Shown here in pieces: positions 1-10,779 of a stretch of DNA of 64,000 nt; positions within the stretch are counted from its first letter, which is position 1; every line of letters begins with the position of its first letter. The notes beneath the pieces are model-generated. The model worked only from the letters and a program-made list of their open reading frames with translations. It was not told where the DNA came from and ran no database searches. Source of the DNA: Megalonaias nervosa (Eukaryota > Mollusca > Bivalvia > Unionida > Unionidae); NCBI GenBank assembly GCA_016617855.1, contig JAECUM010004967.1, positions 1 through 64,000 on the forward strand. The letters run 5' to 3'. The translations under genes and the position numbers were made by a program.

Positions 1-419
1 CGGGCTCCAGTCCAACATACCTATCTAACCTCACCCATGTGTACACACCTGCAAGATGCTTACGCTCCTCTTCTGACACTCGTATTCTCATTATTCCCAC
101 TATGAAGATGAAATCATATGGACAACGCTCATTTGCATACCAGGGCCCAGCAACGTGGAACGAATTGCCCACTGCACTTAGACACAAAGACAGTGATCTC
201 ATTCAAGAGCGCTCTTAAAACTCACCTATTTCAACTGCAAGAACAGACTTAAAGACCTAATAATGTATCCTTGCCTTAAATATTTACAGCATATTTCTGT
301 TTCTACTTTCGTGGTGTTTGTTTTTAATTTTGTAATCATATCATTATATATGTTTTTTAAGTGTTGTCAAATGTTGTAAAGCGCTTAGAGCTTCTAAAGA
401 TTAGGTGCTATACAAAGTC

Positions 420-424
<5 letters not shown>
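1..424 (+). mobile_element. 3' end of a non-LTR (LINE) retrotransposon
   Basis: Translation of about 100-190 gives SYGQRSFAYQGPATWNELP, the conserved tail seen at the C-terminus of many CR1/L2/RTE-like LINE ORF2 proteins (a K/R-rich stretch, then GP-x-x-WN-x-LP). The match continues in another frame (SFKSALKTHLFQ near 205-240), so there is a frameshift near 205-220. A 3' UTR follows that ends with a GCGCTTAGAG...GGTGCTATACAAAG-type tail, then a trinucleotide run, as usual at LINE 3' ends. The element starts upstream of the window, so its length and activity cannot be judged. Clade assignment is inferred from the tail only. Confidence 0.75.
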
Positions 425-454
<30 letters not shown>

Positions 455-456
455 GC
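425..456. repeat. (ATT)n microsatellite at the LINE tail
   Basis: About ten ATT/TTA units follow the LINE 3' UTR directly. It is probably the retrotransposon's own microsatellite tail. No TSD could be tested because the 5' end is outside the window. Confidence 0.85.
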
Positions 457-689
457 CCCTGTTATGTATAGTTTATATGATTATACCCCAGTATAGTTTT
501 ATGACTATACCCATGTTCTGTGTAGTTTATATGGTTATGCCCCTGTTTTGGGGATACTTGTGAAAGTCTAACAAGCATGGTACTTTCACAGCATAGCATA
601 TCCTGCTCCCTTACACTATCAAATTCACCTACTGAAATACATAGCCTCCCTGTCCTTTAAAATTAGACAGAAATGAGTTACTTACTTAA

Positions 690-1400
690 TTTAATATAGC
701 TTATGTTAGCATTTGTGATTTTTATAGTCTGTGCTAGCACTTATGATTTTTAAAGTAGGCTATGCTAACATTTGTGATTTTAAAAGTAGTCTATACTATA
801 ATTTTTAAGGTAGTCTGTGCTAGCATTTGTAATTTTTACAGTACTCCATGTTAGCATTTGTGACTTGTAACATTGTCTATTCCAACATTTTTCATTTTTT
901 AAAAGTAGTCTATGCTTGCATTTGTGACTTTCAAAGTAGCATACTTTAGCATATGTGATTTTTTTAAAAAGCAGTGTATGCTAGCATTTGTAATTTTTAC
1001 AGTACTCTCTACTAGCATTTGTGATTTTCACTGTACTCTGTGCCAGTATTTGTGATTTTAAAAGCAGTCAATACAAGCATTTGTGACTTTGAAAGAAGTC
1101 TATGCAAGCAATGGTGACTTTAAAAGCAGTATATGCTAGCATTTGCAATTTTAATAGTACTCTTTGCTAGCTTTTGTGATTTTTACAGTACTCAGTGCTA
1201 GCTTTTGTGATTTTTACAGTACTCTATGCTAGCTTTTGTGATTTTTACAGTACTCTATGCTAGCTTTTGTAATTTTTACAGCACTCTATTCTAGCTTTTG
1301 TGATTTTTACAGTACTCAATGCTAGCTTTTGTGATTTTAACAGTACTCTATGCTAGCTTTTGTGATTTTTATAGTACTCTATGCTAGCTTTTGTGATTTA
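690..1400. repeat. Minisatellite, ~31-32-bp unit (GCTAGCTTTTGTGATTTTTA...)
   Basis: More than fifteen head-to-tail units share the core GCTAGCatTTGTGATTTTtA followed by CAGTACTCTAT. Copies at 1150-1400 are nearly identical. Copies at 690-1100 are diverged (AAAGTAGTCTATGC variants), so the array looks older at its left end and recently homogenised at its right. No reading frame is kept. Confidence 0.9.
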
Positions 1401-1649
1401 TGTTCAGATTGGTATATTCACCATTAGCTTTGTCTTTGCTCTAAAAATTACTTCTATGAATGAAGATGTCTTTTCTTTTCACAGGATATAATTTTAAATT
1501 GATCTTATTGCAGTTATATTCTCTGAATCTTTGTAAATATTTTCATTCTGCTTTCTTTTCCTGTATTCCCTGTTTTGATCCTTTATCTAAAAAGGGAGAC
1601 CTAAGGAAAGTTTAAAAAAAAATATTACAATTAATATTTATATAATTGT

Positions 1650-2080
1650 GCCCAAATTATGTGCATGTCTATAAAATAGAATTCATATCCACAACAGCAC
1701 CATTGTAAGATATCTCTTGCATAGTATGCATATCGCTAACAATGCCTTTTTAATCTGTCTCTTGCATAGTATGTTCATCCATAACAGCACCATTATAAGA
1801 TATCTCGTGCACAGTATCCATAACAGCACCATTATCAAATATCTCTTGCAGAGCATGCATATCTACAACTGCATCATTATAAGATGTCTATTTCACAGTA
1901 TGCATATGCCATTTTAAGATGTATGTTTCAATGAAACTGTGTATTTATAAGATGTCTCTTGCAGAGTATTCATACCCACAACAGTACCATTATAAGCTGT
2001 CTACTGCATAGTATGCATATGCCATATTAAGATGTCTCTTGCATAGTATAGATGTCCATAATAATGCCATTTTAAGTGCT
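1650..2080. repeat. Degenerate tandem repeat, ~45-bp unit (CTTGCATAGTATGCATA...)
   Basis: Eight or so diverged copies of a unit with ATAAGATaTCTcttGCAtAGTATgCATAtcc and a CATAACAGCACCATTA stretch recur every 38-46 bp. A short apparent reading frame through this stretch is rich in HSMHI-type residues and is a product of the repeat, not a gene. Confidence 0.8.
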
Positions 2081-2409
2081 TTGCAAACCATTAATGATCA
2101 ACTTAAAAGCTCTGAATATTTTGGTATTCAGGTTCTGAACAGTTCTATACTTGGCAATATCATATATGTGTGGACTAATAAATAAACAGTGACATCTAGA
2201 AAATCAGGTTGGGGGGAGACTTTATATAGTTATTCCAAAGCTTTCAATTCTTACAGGCAAAAGGCAAACACATAAGGCTGAAGGCTGCAGAATAAACCAA
2301 AAAATGTGTATCATCCCCTTAAGGGATGGCAACCTGCATTTCTGATATGATACAGTAGGGAATGAGTTCTAACCATCTGGGTAATTGCTGCAAAATATGG
2401 ACATTCCAA

Positions 2410-2680
2410 CTCTATCAGTGGACATAATGTGTCTGGTTCCCCCAATCAGCTCTTGGCAGTTACACATTCTAAGAACCTATCAGTAGTCAGAATCTGTTTG
2501 GTCTCCCAAGTCAACCCTTGGCAGTTACACATTCTAAGAACCAATCAGTAGTCAGAATCTGTTTGGTCCCCCAAGTCAACCCTTGGCAGTTACACATTCT
2601 AAGAACCTATCAGTGGCCATAATCTGTCTGGTTCTCCCAGTCAACCCTTGGCAGTTACACATTCTCAGAACCATCTCTCC
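2410..2680. repeat. Tandem repeat, ~65-bp unit, four copies
   Basis: Four consecutive copies each contain TTGGCAGTTACACATTCTaA followed by GAACCtATCAGTaG. They differ at a few positions each. Nothing coding is visible. Confidence 0.9.
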
Positions 2681-2734
2681 TCCTCTGAGAAAGAACCCTG
2701 ATTAAGCTACGCCTATTCATATCTTTTGATTCAA

Positions 2735-2905
2735 CCAAAAATCAAGTAGTTATGCATGCCAGGGCCCTCATTGAGGTTTATAACTAAGTACCAAAAATTA
2801 AGTAGTTATGTGTGCCAGGTTCCTAATAGAGGTTTGTAATTAAATCCCAAAAATCAAATAGTTATGTGTACCAGAGCCATCACTGGGGCTTGTAATTACT
2901 GAGTT
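2735..2905. repeat. Tandem repeat, ~60-bp unit, three copies
   Basis: Three copies of CCAAAAATcAAgTAGTTATG...TGCCAGgGCC...GAGGTTTATAA follow directly after the 65-bp array. Adjacent but unrelated minisatellites are a feature of this end of the window. Confidence 0.8.
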
Positions 2906-3992
2906 CATTTTTGTTTTTCTCTATTTATAAAGACAGGATGAGAGAAAGTTTGGTCTGCATTGCCCTTTCAGAAGAAATTTTAATCCTCAAACTGAAGTTC
3001 TTTATGAAAGAAAGAGTTTTTGCCAGGCATCTGAGCTCTTTTTAGGAGAAAGTTTAAGATAATAAAATATGATATTTTTAGCATTACATTAAATACATGT
3101 ATCAAACTACAGTAGATAAGGTCTATCAGTTAGGAGACTTGGAGTTTTACTGACTTAATAAAAAGACTGCTGGAATATCTAAGATATCACGTGTATGAAA
3201 CTTCATGCATTTTGTATTTTGAAAGCACACATCATCACATTTATGTTTGTTTGGTGAAGTATTTATAGGTACAAGGTTTTATTTTAACTGATGTATATGC
3301 CTATAGAGTAAAACTTTTCTTAAGAGACCATTACTCTTTGGCTGAAGGGTGGTCTTTCAAGACAGGTTCTACTGTATATAAGATCTCCTTAAGTGATACT
3401 TCATCAATATAACATAAATTACAAAACATTTATTTTCACTGAGGGCAATTATGAGAAGACTTTTAGTAAACCACATGCTGATATGACCATTCATTCAGGA
3501 AGAATAGCAATAAAAAGATTTTAAGCTAGCTGCTATTGCTGCCATGTTGGATCTGAGATTTCAACCATTTTTGATACAGAATCACCCACAGACCAGAAGA
3601 AGTCTTACAGTGAAAAGTCCGTGTTGATATGACTGTCTGTTGATGAGTAGTTGTGATAACAAGCTTTTCAAGATGGTCAACATGGTGTAAAAATTAAATA
3701 CTTGAGTGGTGCCATTTTCATATATACAGGTCCAGCTACACCCTGTAATGAATGTGTGTGTGTGTAAAGTTTCATGACAATCCTAAAAGTAAACTTGTGT
3801 TAAAATACAGACAGACAGATGGACAGACTATTGTCAGATGGATGGTCACTGACTATTACAGCTAAAAACTTGCATTAAAAGTTTTGATTGTGCAATGCTG
3901 TCTATGCCAAAAATGTATACAATAAAATTATCTGAAAGAGCATACCTATCTCCCACCTATGCCTAACAGGTGAGATAATGAAAATTAAATAC
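2906..3992. other. Intronic/intergenic, no gene seen; carries a dispersed repeat copy
   Basis: No exon was recognised here. About 3540-3860 resembles the dispersed repeat also found near 18690-18825, 58755-59175 and 60836-61215: lines such as 'GAAGTCTTACAGTGAAAA..CATGTTGATATGAC' and 'TGTAAAGTTTCATGaCAATCCT..ACAGACAGACAGATGGACAGAC'. These are typical of an old, high-copy non-coding repeat. Confidence 0.5.
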
Positions 3993-4079
3993 CTTCAAGT
4001 TTTTCCTGTATGTCATTCATTGCATCTAAGATTCTTTCCTTACACAAGTCATCTTGCCTATTTTTGATTGGTATTGTCA
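3993..4079 (-). CDS. RLR gene A, helicase exon (before the helical insertion)
   Basis: This 87-bp exon is bounded by an acceptor (TATAG at 4080-4084) and a donor (GTATTT at 3992 downward). In phase with the exon at 4688-4850 it encodes a peptide with DDLCKERILDAMNDIQEKLE, which fits the RLR helicase segment between the first RecA domain and the helical insertion (the family has ...I...M.DIE..L there). It starts and ends in phase 1, and the first exon of gene B (63685-63854) starts in the matching phase, so both genes share this exon structure. The following exon of gene A must lie left of the window. The family assignment is inferred from context; the peptide alone is short. Confidence 0.6.
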
Positions 4080-4687
4080 CTATACCAGAAATAAAAGAAA
4101 CCATGAAACTTCTCAGAATAAAACCAATGTCTATAAACTTAATGAAAAAGCGAGTATTTACTATTCAATTTCTTTAATTATTTTGATTTCAGCAATCATA
4201 AAAGAAATGTTACACTGTAACTGATCATTCAGGTATATTATCATTTTAAAACTTATCACTATTTTCAAACAAGTTTTCTTTTTTATTTTCCAATCTCCTA
4301 TTGCACACATTTTGAACTGGTCAAGCATCTTATGGTAAATGTTGAATTCTACACAGAAATAATTTAGACTGAGTTTGTCACTATATCTAATTAGCACTAT
4401 TAACCTATTATGAAATATGTGGTGAACATAACCATCTGTTACATAATGTTCCAATATTGGCAAGAACATAACAACACATTATATACTGTTGATTATGTGG
4501 CTTTAGATTAACACCAATACTGCGTTTATCCAGTGATAATCCCATGCTTGCAGATAACTTCCCCCCAAAATCTTAAAACAAAATTTGGCAAGCATTCAAC
4601 TAAGATACATTTGTCTGATAATAAGCCTATCCTTTAATGTATTAGGCTGGTTCACTAGTGTCATCACAGGAGAAACACTGTAATAAC
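4080..4687. other. Intron of RLR gene A
   Basis: This lies between two exons whose phases fit (phase 1 to phase 1). A 102-codon reading frame on the minus strand here (4161-4469) has no recognisable similarity, is AT-driven and is not supported as coding. Confidence 0.6.
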
Positions 4688-4850
4688 CTTCCTTGGGCCT
4701 GCTGATGTATTTCTCTATCTCTTCCCTGTATTTTTCCACAGTGGACAATTTACAGGTGTCCAAGTTTGCCATAACACTGATGATGTATTCCACTGCCTCA
4801 TCCTCTGATGTAGATTTACCAACTCCAATGGAGGCTGTCAGACATACAAT
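4688..4850 (-). CDS. RLR gene A, helicase exon with the LTAS motif III
   Basis: This 163-bp exon (acceptor AAG|ATT at 4851-4852, donor AAG|GTTATT at 4686-4687) encodes IVCLTASIGVGKS at its start, followed by YIISVMANLDTCKLSTVEKY. In RIG-I/MDA5/LGP2 helicases the same place reads V-x-GLTAS-x-G-x-G followed by a helix containing A-x-LD and TV. It continues directly from the DECH-box exon at 12713-12961 in phase 0. The protein would be a cytosolic double-stranded-RNA-sensing DExD/H helicase. Downstream bases to 4596 stay open but fall beyond the likely donor. Confidence 0.85.
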
Positions 4851-5003
4851 CTTGGAAATTAAAATAAATCAAAATAGCTTGGTAAATTATGCAAATAAAA
4901 ACAGCTTCAGTTTACCAAAAGATGAGTAAAGACTTCACAACAAAATGCACTAGATGCAATAAGAGACCAATTTTCCTAGTAAAATAAGTTTCTTCAAGAA
5001 TAC

Positions 5004-5220
5004 TTACCCAATAATACCTTAGGAGAACTACTACTACCTAGCAAATCCAGCCCTCCGTGATACTTTCTTACAGCTAAAGGGAGCTAAAAGTTGTCTGCCA
5101 ACTAGATGGCATGGGGCATAGTGATCTCCCCTTAGATATAAAGATTGGTGGCAAAACACATGAACCTGTTAGTTACTACTGGAGCAGAAGGCACGCTCTG
5201 TTTGGATGCAGGGAGGCTGG
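5004..5220. repeat. Left inverted terminal repeat of the DIRS-like element
   Basis: It reads TTACCCAATAATACCTTAGG...CCAGCCCTCC...GGGAGCTAAAAGTTGTCTGCC and onward. The reverse complement of about 8085-8318 follows the same order with scattered substitutions and small indels. Confidence 0.75.
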
Positions 5221-5605
5221 GAGGGTTTATGTGTATTATGATTGGGCAAGTATTTTCAAAGAAACATTTTTTACTAGGAAAACTTGGTTTCTTCTTTAAA
5301 TATGTTACCCAATCAAAATACCTTAGAAATATAGGTAAGAGGTGGAGAGAAGAACATCCCCATACTCTGGAGATACCATCTCCGGTCCCCTAAGGTATGT
5401 GAGACGGCTTCTAGGTTGCCTGACTGGAGGGGACTCCATCTGTCAGGGAGTGGCTTCAAACAGGGAAAAATGTTCCCACCTTAAATCTAGAGGAAGTTGA
5501 GAAAGCCGTGTCTTAAGAAGCTGTCTATTAACCTGGAAGGATGACCTGTTCAGCTGCAGATATAGGTACCACCAGATTTAAATGAGCCCTTTGTGAACAC
5601 AGATC

Positions 5606-5977
5606 TCAAAAACAAAAGTCAAAATATGTGGACTCCAATCTCCATCCCATGAACTGAAAGATGTCGGCTAGAGAACAGTTCCCATCAAATTTTATGCTGG
5701 TGGCAACTGCTCTAACCTCGTGAATGCATAAGAAGTTCATTTGAGCTGGGGTTATTTCTTGATATGCAGAGAGAATACCCCACTTAATCCAGGACGAGAT
5801 AGTCTGTGTTGATATGTCCTGTTCTTCATGAGCGGTCAAAATAGGCATGATCCGCCTTGATGCAGTGACTGTTCTTTTAAGGTACCAGTTCAAAGCCTGA
5901 ACTGGTTCTTGTAGGTTGTCTTGAGCTGATGTGTCCAGACTAGACAGAGGTTTCATGACAAAAGTCTCATTACCCAT
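5606..5977 (-). pseudogene. DIRS tyrosine recombinase, C-terminal part
   Basis: A 123-codon reading frame contains the order expected of a DIRS/Ngaro tyrosine recombinase: PVQALNWYLKRT (the 'L.P.raL..Y...T' region), TISSWIKWGI, then CIHEVRAVATS (H-x-x-R catalytic box) and FMGWRLESTYFDF (W and the terminal Y region). The first catalytic Arg region is upstream or lost. The enzyme would recombine circular cDNA into the genome. No intact N-terminal half or start is present. Confidence 0.75.
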
Positions 5978-7040
5978 GGAAGGCAGCTTGTTCTTGGCAA
6001 TTAAAAAAAGATGCTGTCATGAGTAAGGCTGACCGGTCTTGTTGGAACTGCATATAATTCAAGTATACTGATAAGGCATGTATTTGCTGATTCTGCCCAC
6101 TGTCACAATGCCATAAGAAAGCAGGTCTTTAAGGAAAGGTGTGCCAGAGATGCCCTTGTGAGTGGTTCAGAAGGTGTTGTGTTCAACCAGGTTAATGCCC
6201 AAGGTAGGTTCTGCTTTGGGCATAGGGCTAACATTTTTGATCTTGTATACTCAAAGATGGAGAGAAGGTCAGATAAGTCCTTGTTTTGTCTGATATCCTC
6301 TCTTCCTTGGTGATCATGGAGCAGTAACCTTTTATCGTACTTGGTGCAAACTTTCTCTCTTTGAAAAGCCAGAGGAAGTTAGCTACATGTATTTTTGGTA
6401 TAGGTGCCTGGAGAGTATGATGTGTTCATTTGTGTACCACTGGGTAAAAATGTGCCATTGCATACATATGCTTTCAGAGTGGAAAGCCATCTTGCTAGAT
6501 TGATTCTCTTCATGAATAGTTGCCAGAATTGTTTATTTCTGAGTACCTGTTTAATGTGACCCAGATGGGCAGGTCCAGTACCTCTGGTTAGGAATGAAAC
6601 AGCTGCTGTCATGGTTGTTTGAGTAGATGAGGGAAAATCTGAATATTCTGAGGAGTTTCCATTGCGTGATAGATGAGGTCATTGATCCTCAATCTCTCCT
6701 ATCTGACTAGTGCAATGAGGATAAGGCAACACTCTCATTCTCTTGCTTTCTGTACCACTTTGGAATCAGAGGTGTTGGAGGATAGGCGTATGAATCCAGA
6801 CCATTCTAATGTATGGATAGAGCGTCGACTGCCCAGGCTTTTGGGTCCAGGACTGGAGATACCAAGGTTGGGAAGTTTGGTAAGCCACCCTTGTTGCAAA
6901 CAAGTCCACCAACAGTCAGTCCCATTAAGTACATATCTGAGTGAAAACCAAGGGATGAAGAGACCATTCCGTCTCTCTTAGTTGATTCTTCCGGGACAAA
7001 GACTCTGCTAGTACGTTAGGCGTCCTGAGATATGGCGAAT

Positions 7041-7286
7041 TTATTCATAAGTTCGTTGACAACACCACTTCAGAAAGTCCCACACCAGGACATAAGTGTC
7101 TGGAGACTTGGTTTCTCCTTGTCTTTTGAGATAAGTCAGCACTGTCGAATTATTGGAGAGAATGAGAATCCCCTTGCCATTCAAATATTTCTGCCACCAG
7201 TGAGAGGTGTTCACAATGGCAATCATCTCCAGAATATTGATATCAGATGGTGTTCTAGGGGAGACCATGTACCTCTGACTTCCCAA
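7041..7286 (-). pseudogene. RNase H-like domain fragment of the DIRS-like element
   Basis: The reading frame contains ILSNNSTVLTYLKRQGETKS and a following DFLKWC motif. This is the 'D-N-T-V..YI..QGG-T-S...L....LL.WC' signature of the RNase H domain in DIRS and related retroelements. It ends at a stop. Upstream reverse-transcriptase motifs are not recognisable in any frame, consistent with decay. Confidence 0.65.
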
Positions 7287-8084
7287 AAGGACGGTAGCAG
7301 TTGGGATCCCCAGCCTTCTGTACTGTTCTCACCCCTATGTACCAGTAATGACAGAATTTTACTAAGGAGTTTCTTAAGGGCATAAAGACATGCATGCAAA
7401 TATTGTAGCCCAAACTGATCTTGTGAAGTCCCATTGGTTACCCATGTGAGTCACTTAGTGTTCTTTAAATATGACGGAATGCTTATGCAGATAAACATCA
7501 CTCAAGCATCGCCTATAGAAACTTGCATGAGCAAGATGTGACTGAGTAAACTGATTATAGAAAACTGACCTGTACTTGTCTGACAAAAGCGGAAGTGATA
7601 CAGAAATATACACAAGTGTTTATATTACACACAAAAAACCTTCACATAAAAGGGAGATGAGGCACCATTATAGATAAATACAAAGTAGGTGCAACAATGT
7701 CCATTATGAGGCTATTACCTGTAGGGAAAAAAACCCACAGACTGCCTGTAAAAGTGAAATCACTGAAGTTGGCGCAGAAATGCTATGAATGCCTTGGAAT
7801 AGAAACTCACCGACATGTACCCATTTGTAATGGAATTACACATATATCAGGAGTTTTTATAAATGCTTGAGACTTGCATGTACATAAAATAATAATAGCC
7901 CGAACTTATTGTGAAGTCATTTAGGCTCCCAGTGCAAGTACATAAATGTATGACGACAACAAAAGTGTTAGCAAATTGTCAAGGTAGAACTTTGTCGGCA
8001 TAAGAAGAAAAAAAGCTTGAAATATATTTTTCTAAGAAGTGAAAAACTCTTCCAGTTTGTAATGGTATATCTTCCACGTAGATT

Positions 8085-8318
8085 CTGGCTTTTGCATGGT
8101 CTCTCATAATGAAAGAATGCTTCTTGGCATGAGCATTAGTAGTAACTGACAGGTTCATGTTCATGTATCTTGCCTCCAATCCTTATAGATAAGAGGAGAT
8201 CACTCTGATTGACCTCCATCTAGTTTGGCAGACACTTTTAGCTCCCATTAGCTAAAAGTTTTATCTGGGAGGGCTGGATTGCGAGGTAGTAGTTCACATA
8301 AGGTAGTATGATTAGGTA
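8085..8318. repeat. Right inverted terminal repeat of the DIRS-like element
   Basis: It is inverted relative to 5004-5220: CCATCTAGTTTGGCAGACAC, TTTTAGCTCCC, GGGAGGGCTGGATTGC and AGGTAGTAGTTCACATAAGG all have counterparts in the left repeat. Confidence 0.75.
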
Positions 8319-10779
8319 ATGTAAAAGGTACTAGGACCAGGTCAACAACACAGATTTTGCCCCCCCCCCCCCCTTCTAATATTTTGCTGCATTTGAGGGA
8401 ATCCATTCACCACTACAGCCTAAAATTACCTATTACCTAAATTTAAGTGCATTTTAGATGATGGTATTAAAACAAAATAATTTTCAAAAAATTCTAGTAG
8501 CAAAATACAAAGAAATAATTTACGCTAAAGATGCTTAAATTAAAAGAAAAGTGAAGATTATCTTTTAATTTCCGGTAATTCCATTTTTTATGCTTAATAT
8601 TATTATCAGATTAATACTGCATTGGCAGTTCCTTTCATACTGAATAAAAACTTAAAAATGTGTATAATTATTGTTTTCTTTGAGACAGAGAGAGAGAGTC
8701 AAAGAGAGACCGATCAGATTATGCCAGCATTCTATAAAGAATTATACCAGACCAATTTTGCTTTAAGAAAAATATCAAATAATAAAATCACATGGAAAAT
8801 GTTCTTCGCCACAGACCTAATTCGGCATTGAGACAGTAACTATAGTTATTTCCCTTGTTTACAGTCTGGATACTGGTTTTCTAATGAAATATTTACATAA
8901 CTCATCCGAGATACTGCAGACACAGCAACCTCATTTTCAAACAGGCTCTATTTTCAAGTCTGAACCATCACAATTTAGCTCATTAATTTGGGAAATTTCT
9001 TTGCAAGTAATACCAATACATATGCATCAACTAACTACAGAACCCTGGAGATAACTCTTGCAATAAAAAGTCATGGAGTTATCATGTTGGTGAGTAAACT
9101 TAAGATTTTGTTGTATTTCGCAAGATTATGGGACTGCAGCTTTATACTTTCTTGTTGCTGTGCGGTTTGCACTGCCCCTGCCCCCCCCCCCTTTCAATAC
9201 ATCGAATAAGATGACCTTGTAATCTTGCTCCACATAATCATTGCAATGATCATTTTGCAATGTTGGCAGTTATCGACATTAGGATGATGAGATTAGGAAG
9301 GTTAAGGTTATTAATCACATCCATTTTTCTTAGAAACTTTTTCTTCTTATTGCACATCAAATTGTACAATTGTCCTCATGCAGTGAACTTTAACTGAGGC
9401 AAGTTCAGAGGTCATGTAAATGCAGGCATAGTTTAATTTTGATACTTGTTTTTATTTTTGGAAAAAAAATGGCATTTATTCTGTTTCAAAGGTGTTAATG
9501 AATAAAGTGAGTAATTTCATTGCTTTTCTTTAAAAAAGATATAAGTACCGAATGTATAATAGATATAATGTTGCAGTTGGGATCATTTTTGAAGGTTGGT
9601 CACGAATAACACTTAGATATGTTTTTAAGACTTGTGAAAGTCATAACAGAATGTTGAACTAAAAAAATGTATGCTTTAGCCAAACAGGTAAATAGTCAAA
9701 TATTTCTCCAAGTTACATAGTACATTTTGCTGTCGAAAGATTTTCAGTGGATGGTGAACGAATCATGCACAAAGCAGGGGAGGAGACTGGATTTATTTAG
9801 GAGGGTTGGTTCAGTATACTTCCAGTGGCTAACAGTCTTGTTTATCACCCAAGAGTTTACAATTTTAACAGCTGGAGGTGGGGAAACCTAACCATCTGAC
9901 CCCACCCCCCAGGACTTCCTCTATGGAAGTGAAGTAAAAAGTGTCACAAGCCATAAGGAAAAAAATATGAACATTTTCCCGCATATCTGAAAAAATAGCT
10001 GCGAGAGAATCCTCTGACTGAAGAGCTTGCCCTCTGGGCATCAGCCTGCATTACTAGATTCTTCCCTTAGTAATTCATTGCTATGATCCAGATCGTACAT
10101 CCACCAAGTCTGCTTTATTTGCTCTGTGTTCAACAATTTTGCAAGGAAAATAGTATTCTTAATTTAAAAAAGACACAGAATCTAATAGATAATTAAATAT
10201 ATTGTGTATGAAGTGCTCTTATAGAAGCAATTGTTCAACTTATCAGTACATCATAGCACTCTATTGAAAGGTTTTGTTTTAATGGACTTTTTATTATGAC
10301 AAACAACTCATGTATTACAGGTATACAAAAAGAATGTTTAACTTTGATAAACACTGTTTCAACCAACTATAAATGTGTATTCATTCCTTCCACTTTGTTT
10401 CCAAGGTCTCCGATGAAAATACATGATTAATAGCAAACTAAGCTTGAATATGTGTAATGAGTTTTGTAGATAGTGTGTATATGTTAAATAAGATACAGGG
10501 CTTGTAATTAAGATTTTTTAAACCCACAGGATCAAGCAAAATAATATTTTTTACTGATCTCACCTAAATTTTACTGGTCCTCTTCAAATCAAACAGAAGC
10601 CAATTCATCAAAATCAATCAGATTCAATTCTTTTTGGATACCAACAAATGTAGGACAAATCAGGACAAGGAAATTCTGTATGGATGCAACCCAACTGCTT
10701 ATTTTGAATAGGAGCTATAATTACTTTACTTGTCTTACAAAACAGCATATATAGGAATCTTTTCATTAAAATTTACACA
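8319..10779. other. Intron sequence of RLR gene A, no gene seen
   Basis: AT-rich single-copy-looking DNA with two poly-C runs (about 8348-8364 and 9180-9191) and a short purine run. Reading frames here (for example 8622-8831 and 8988-9209, plus) have no similarity and biased low-complexity residues. I see no exon. Confidence 0.5.

Larger units (their letters stand above)
5004..8318 (-). mobile_element. DIRS-like retrotransposon with inverted terminal repeats
   Basis: About 200-300-bp inverted repeats bound this block (left about 5004-5220, right about 8085-8318). Both contain GCAAATCCAGCCCTCC-, GGGAGCTAAAAGT- and TCTGCCAACTAGATGG-like segments in opposite orientation. Between them, on the minus strand, lie a tyrosine-recombinase C-terminal half (5606-5977) and an RNase H-like fragment (7041-7286). 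This combination is characteristic of DIRS elements, which integrate by a tyrosine recombinase and lack LTRs. At 3.3 kb it is shorter than full DIRS elements (about 5-6 kb), and no intact reverse transcriptase is seen, so it is a decayed or internally deleted copy. It lies in the RLR gene A intron between the exons at 4688-4850 and 12713-12961. Confidence 0.75.

Noticed and set aside
4161..4469. 102-codon minus-strand frame in RLR gene A
   Set aside because: It falls in the intron between two phase-matched exons and has no similarity to RLR sequence.
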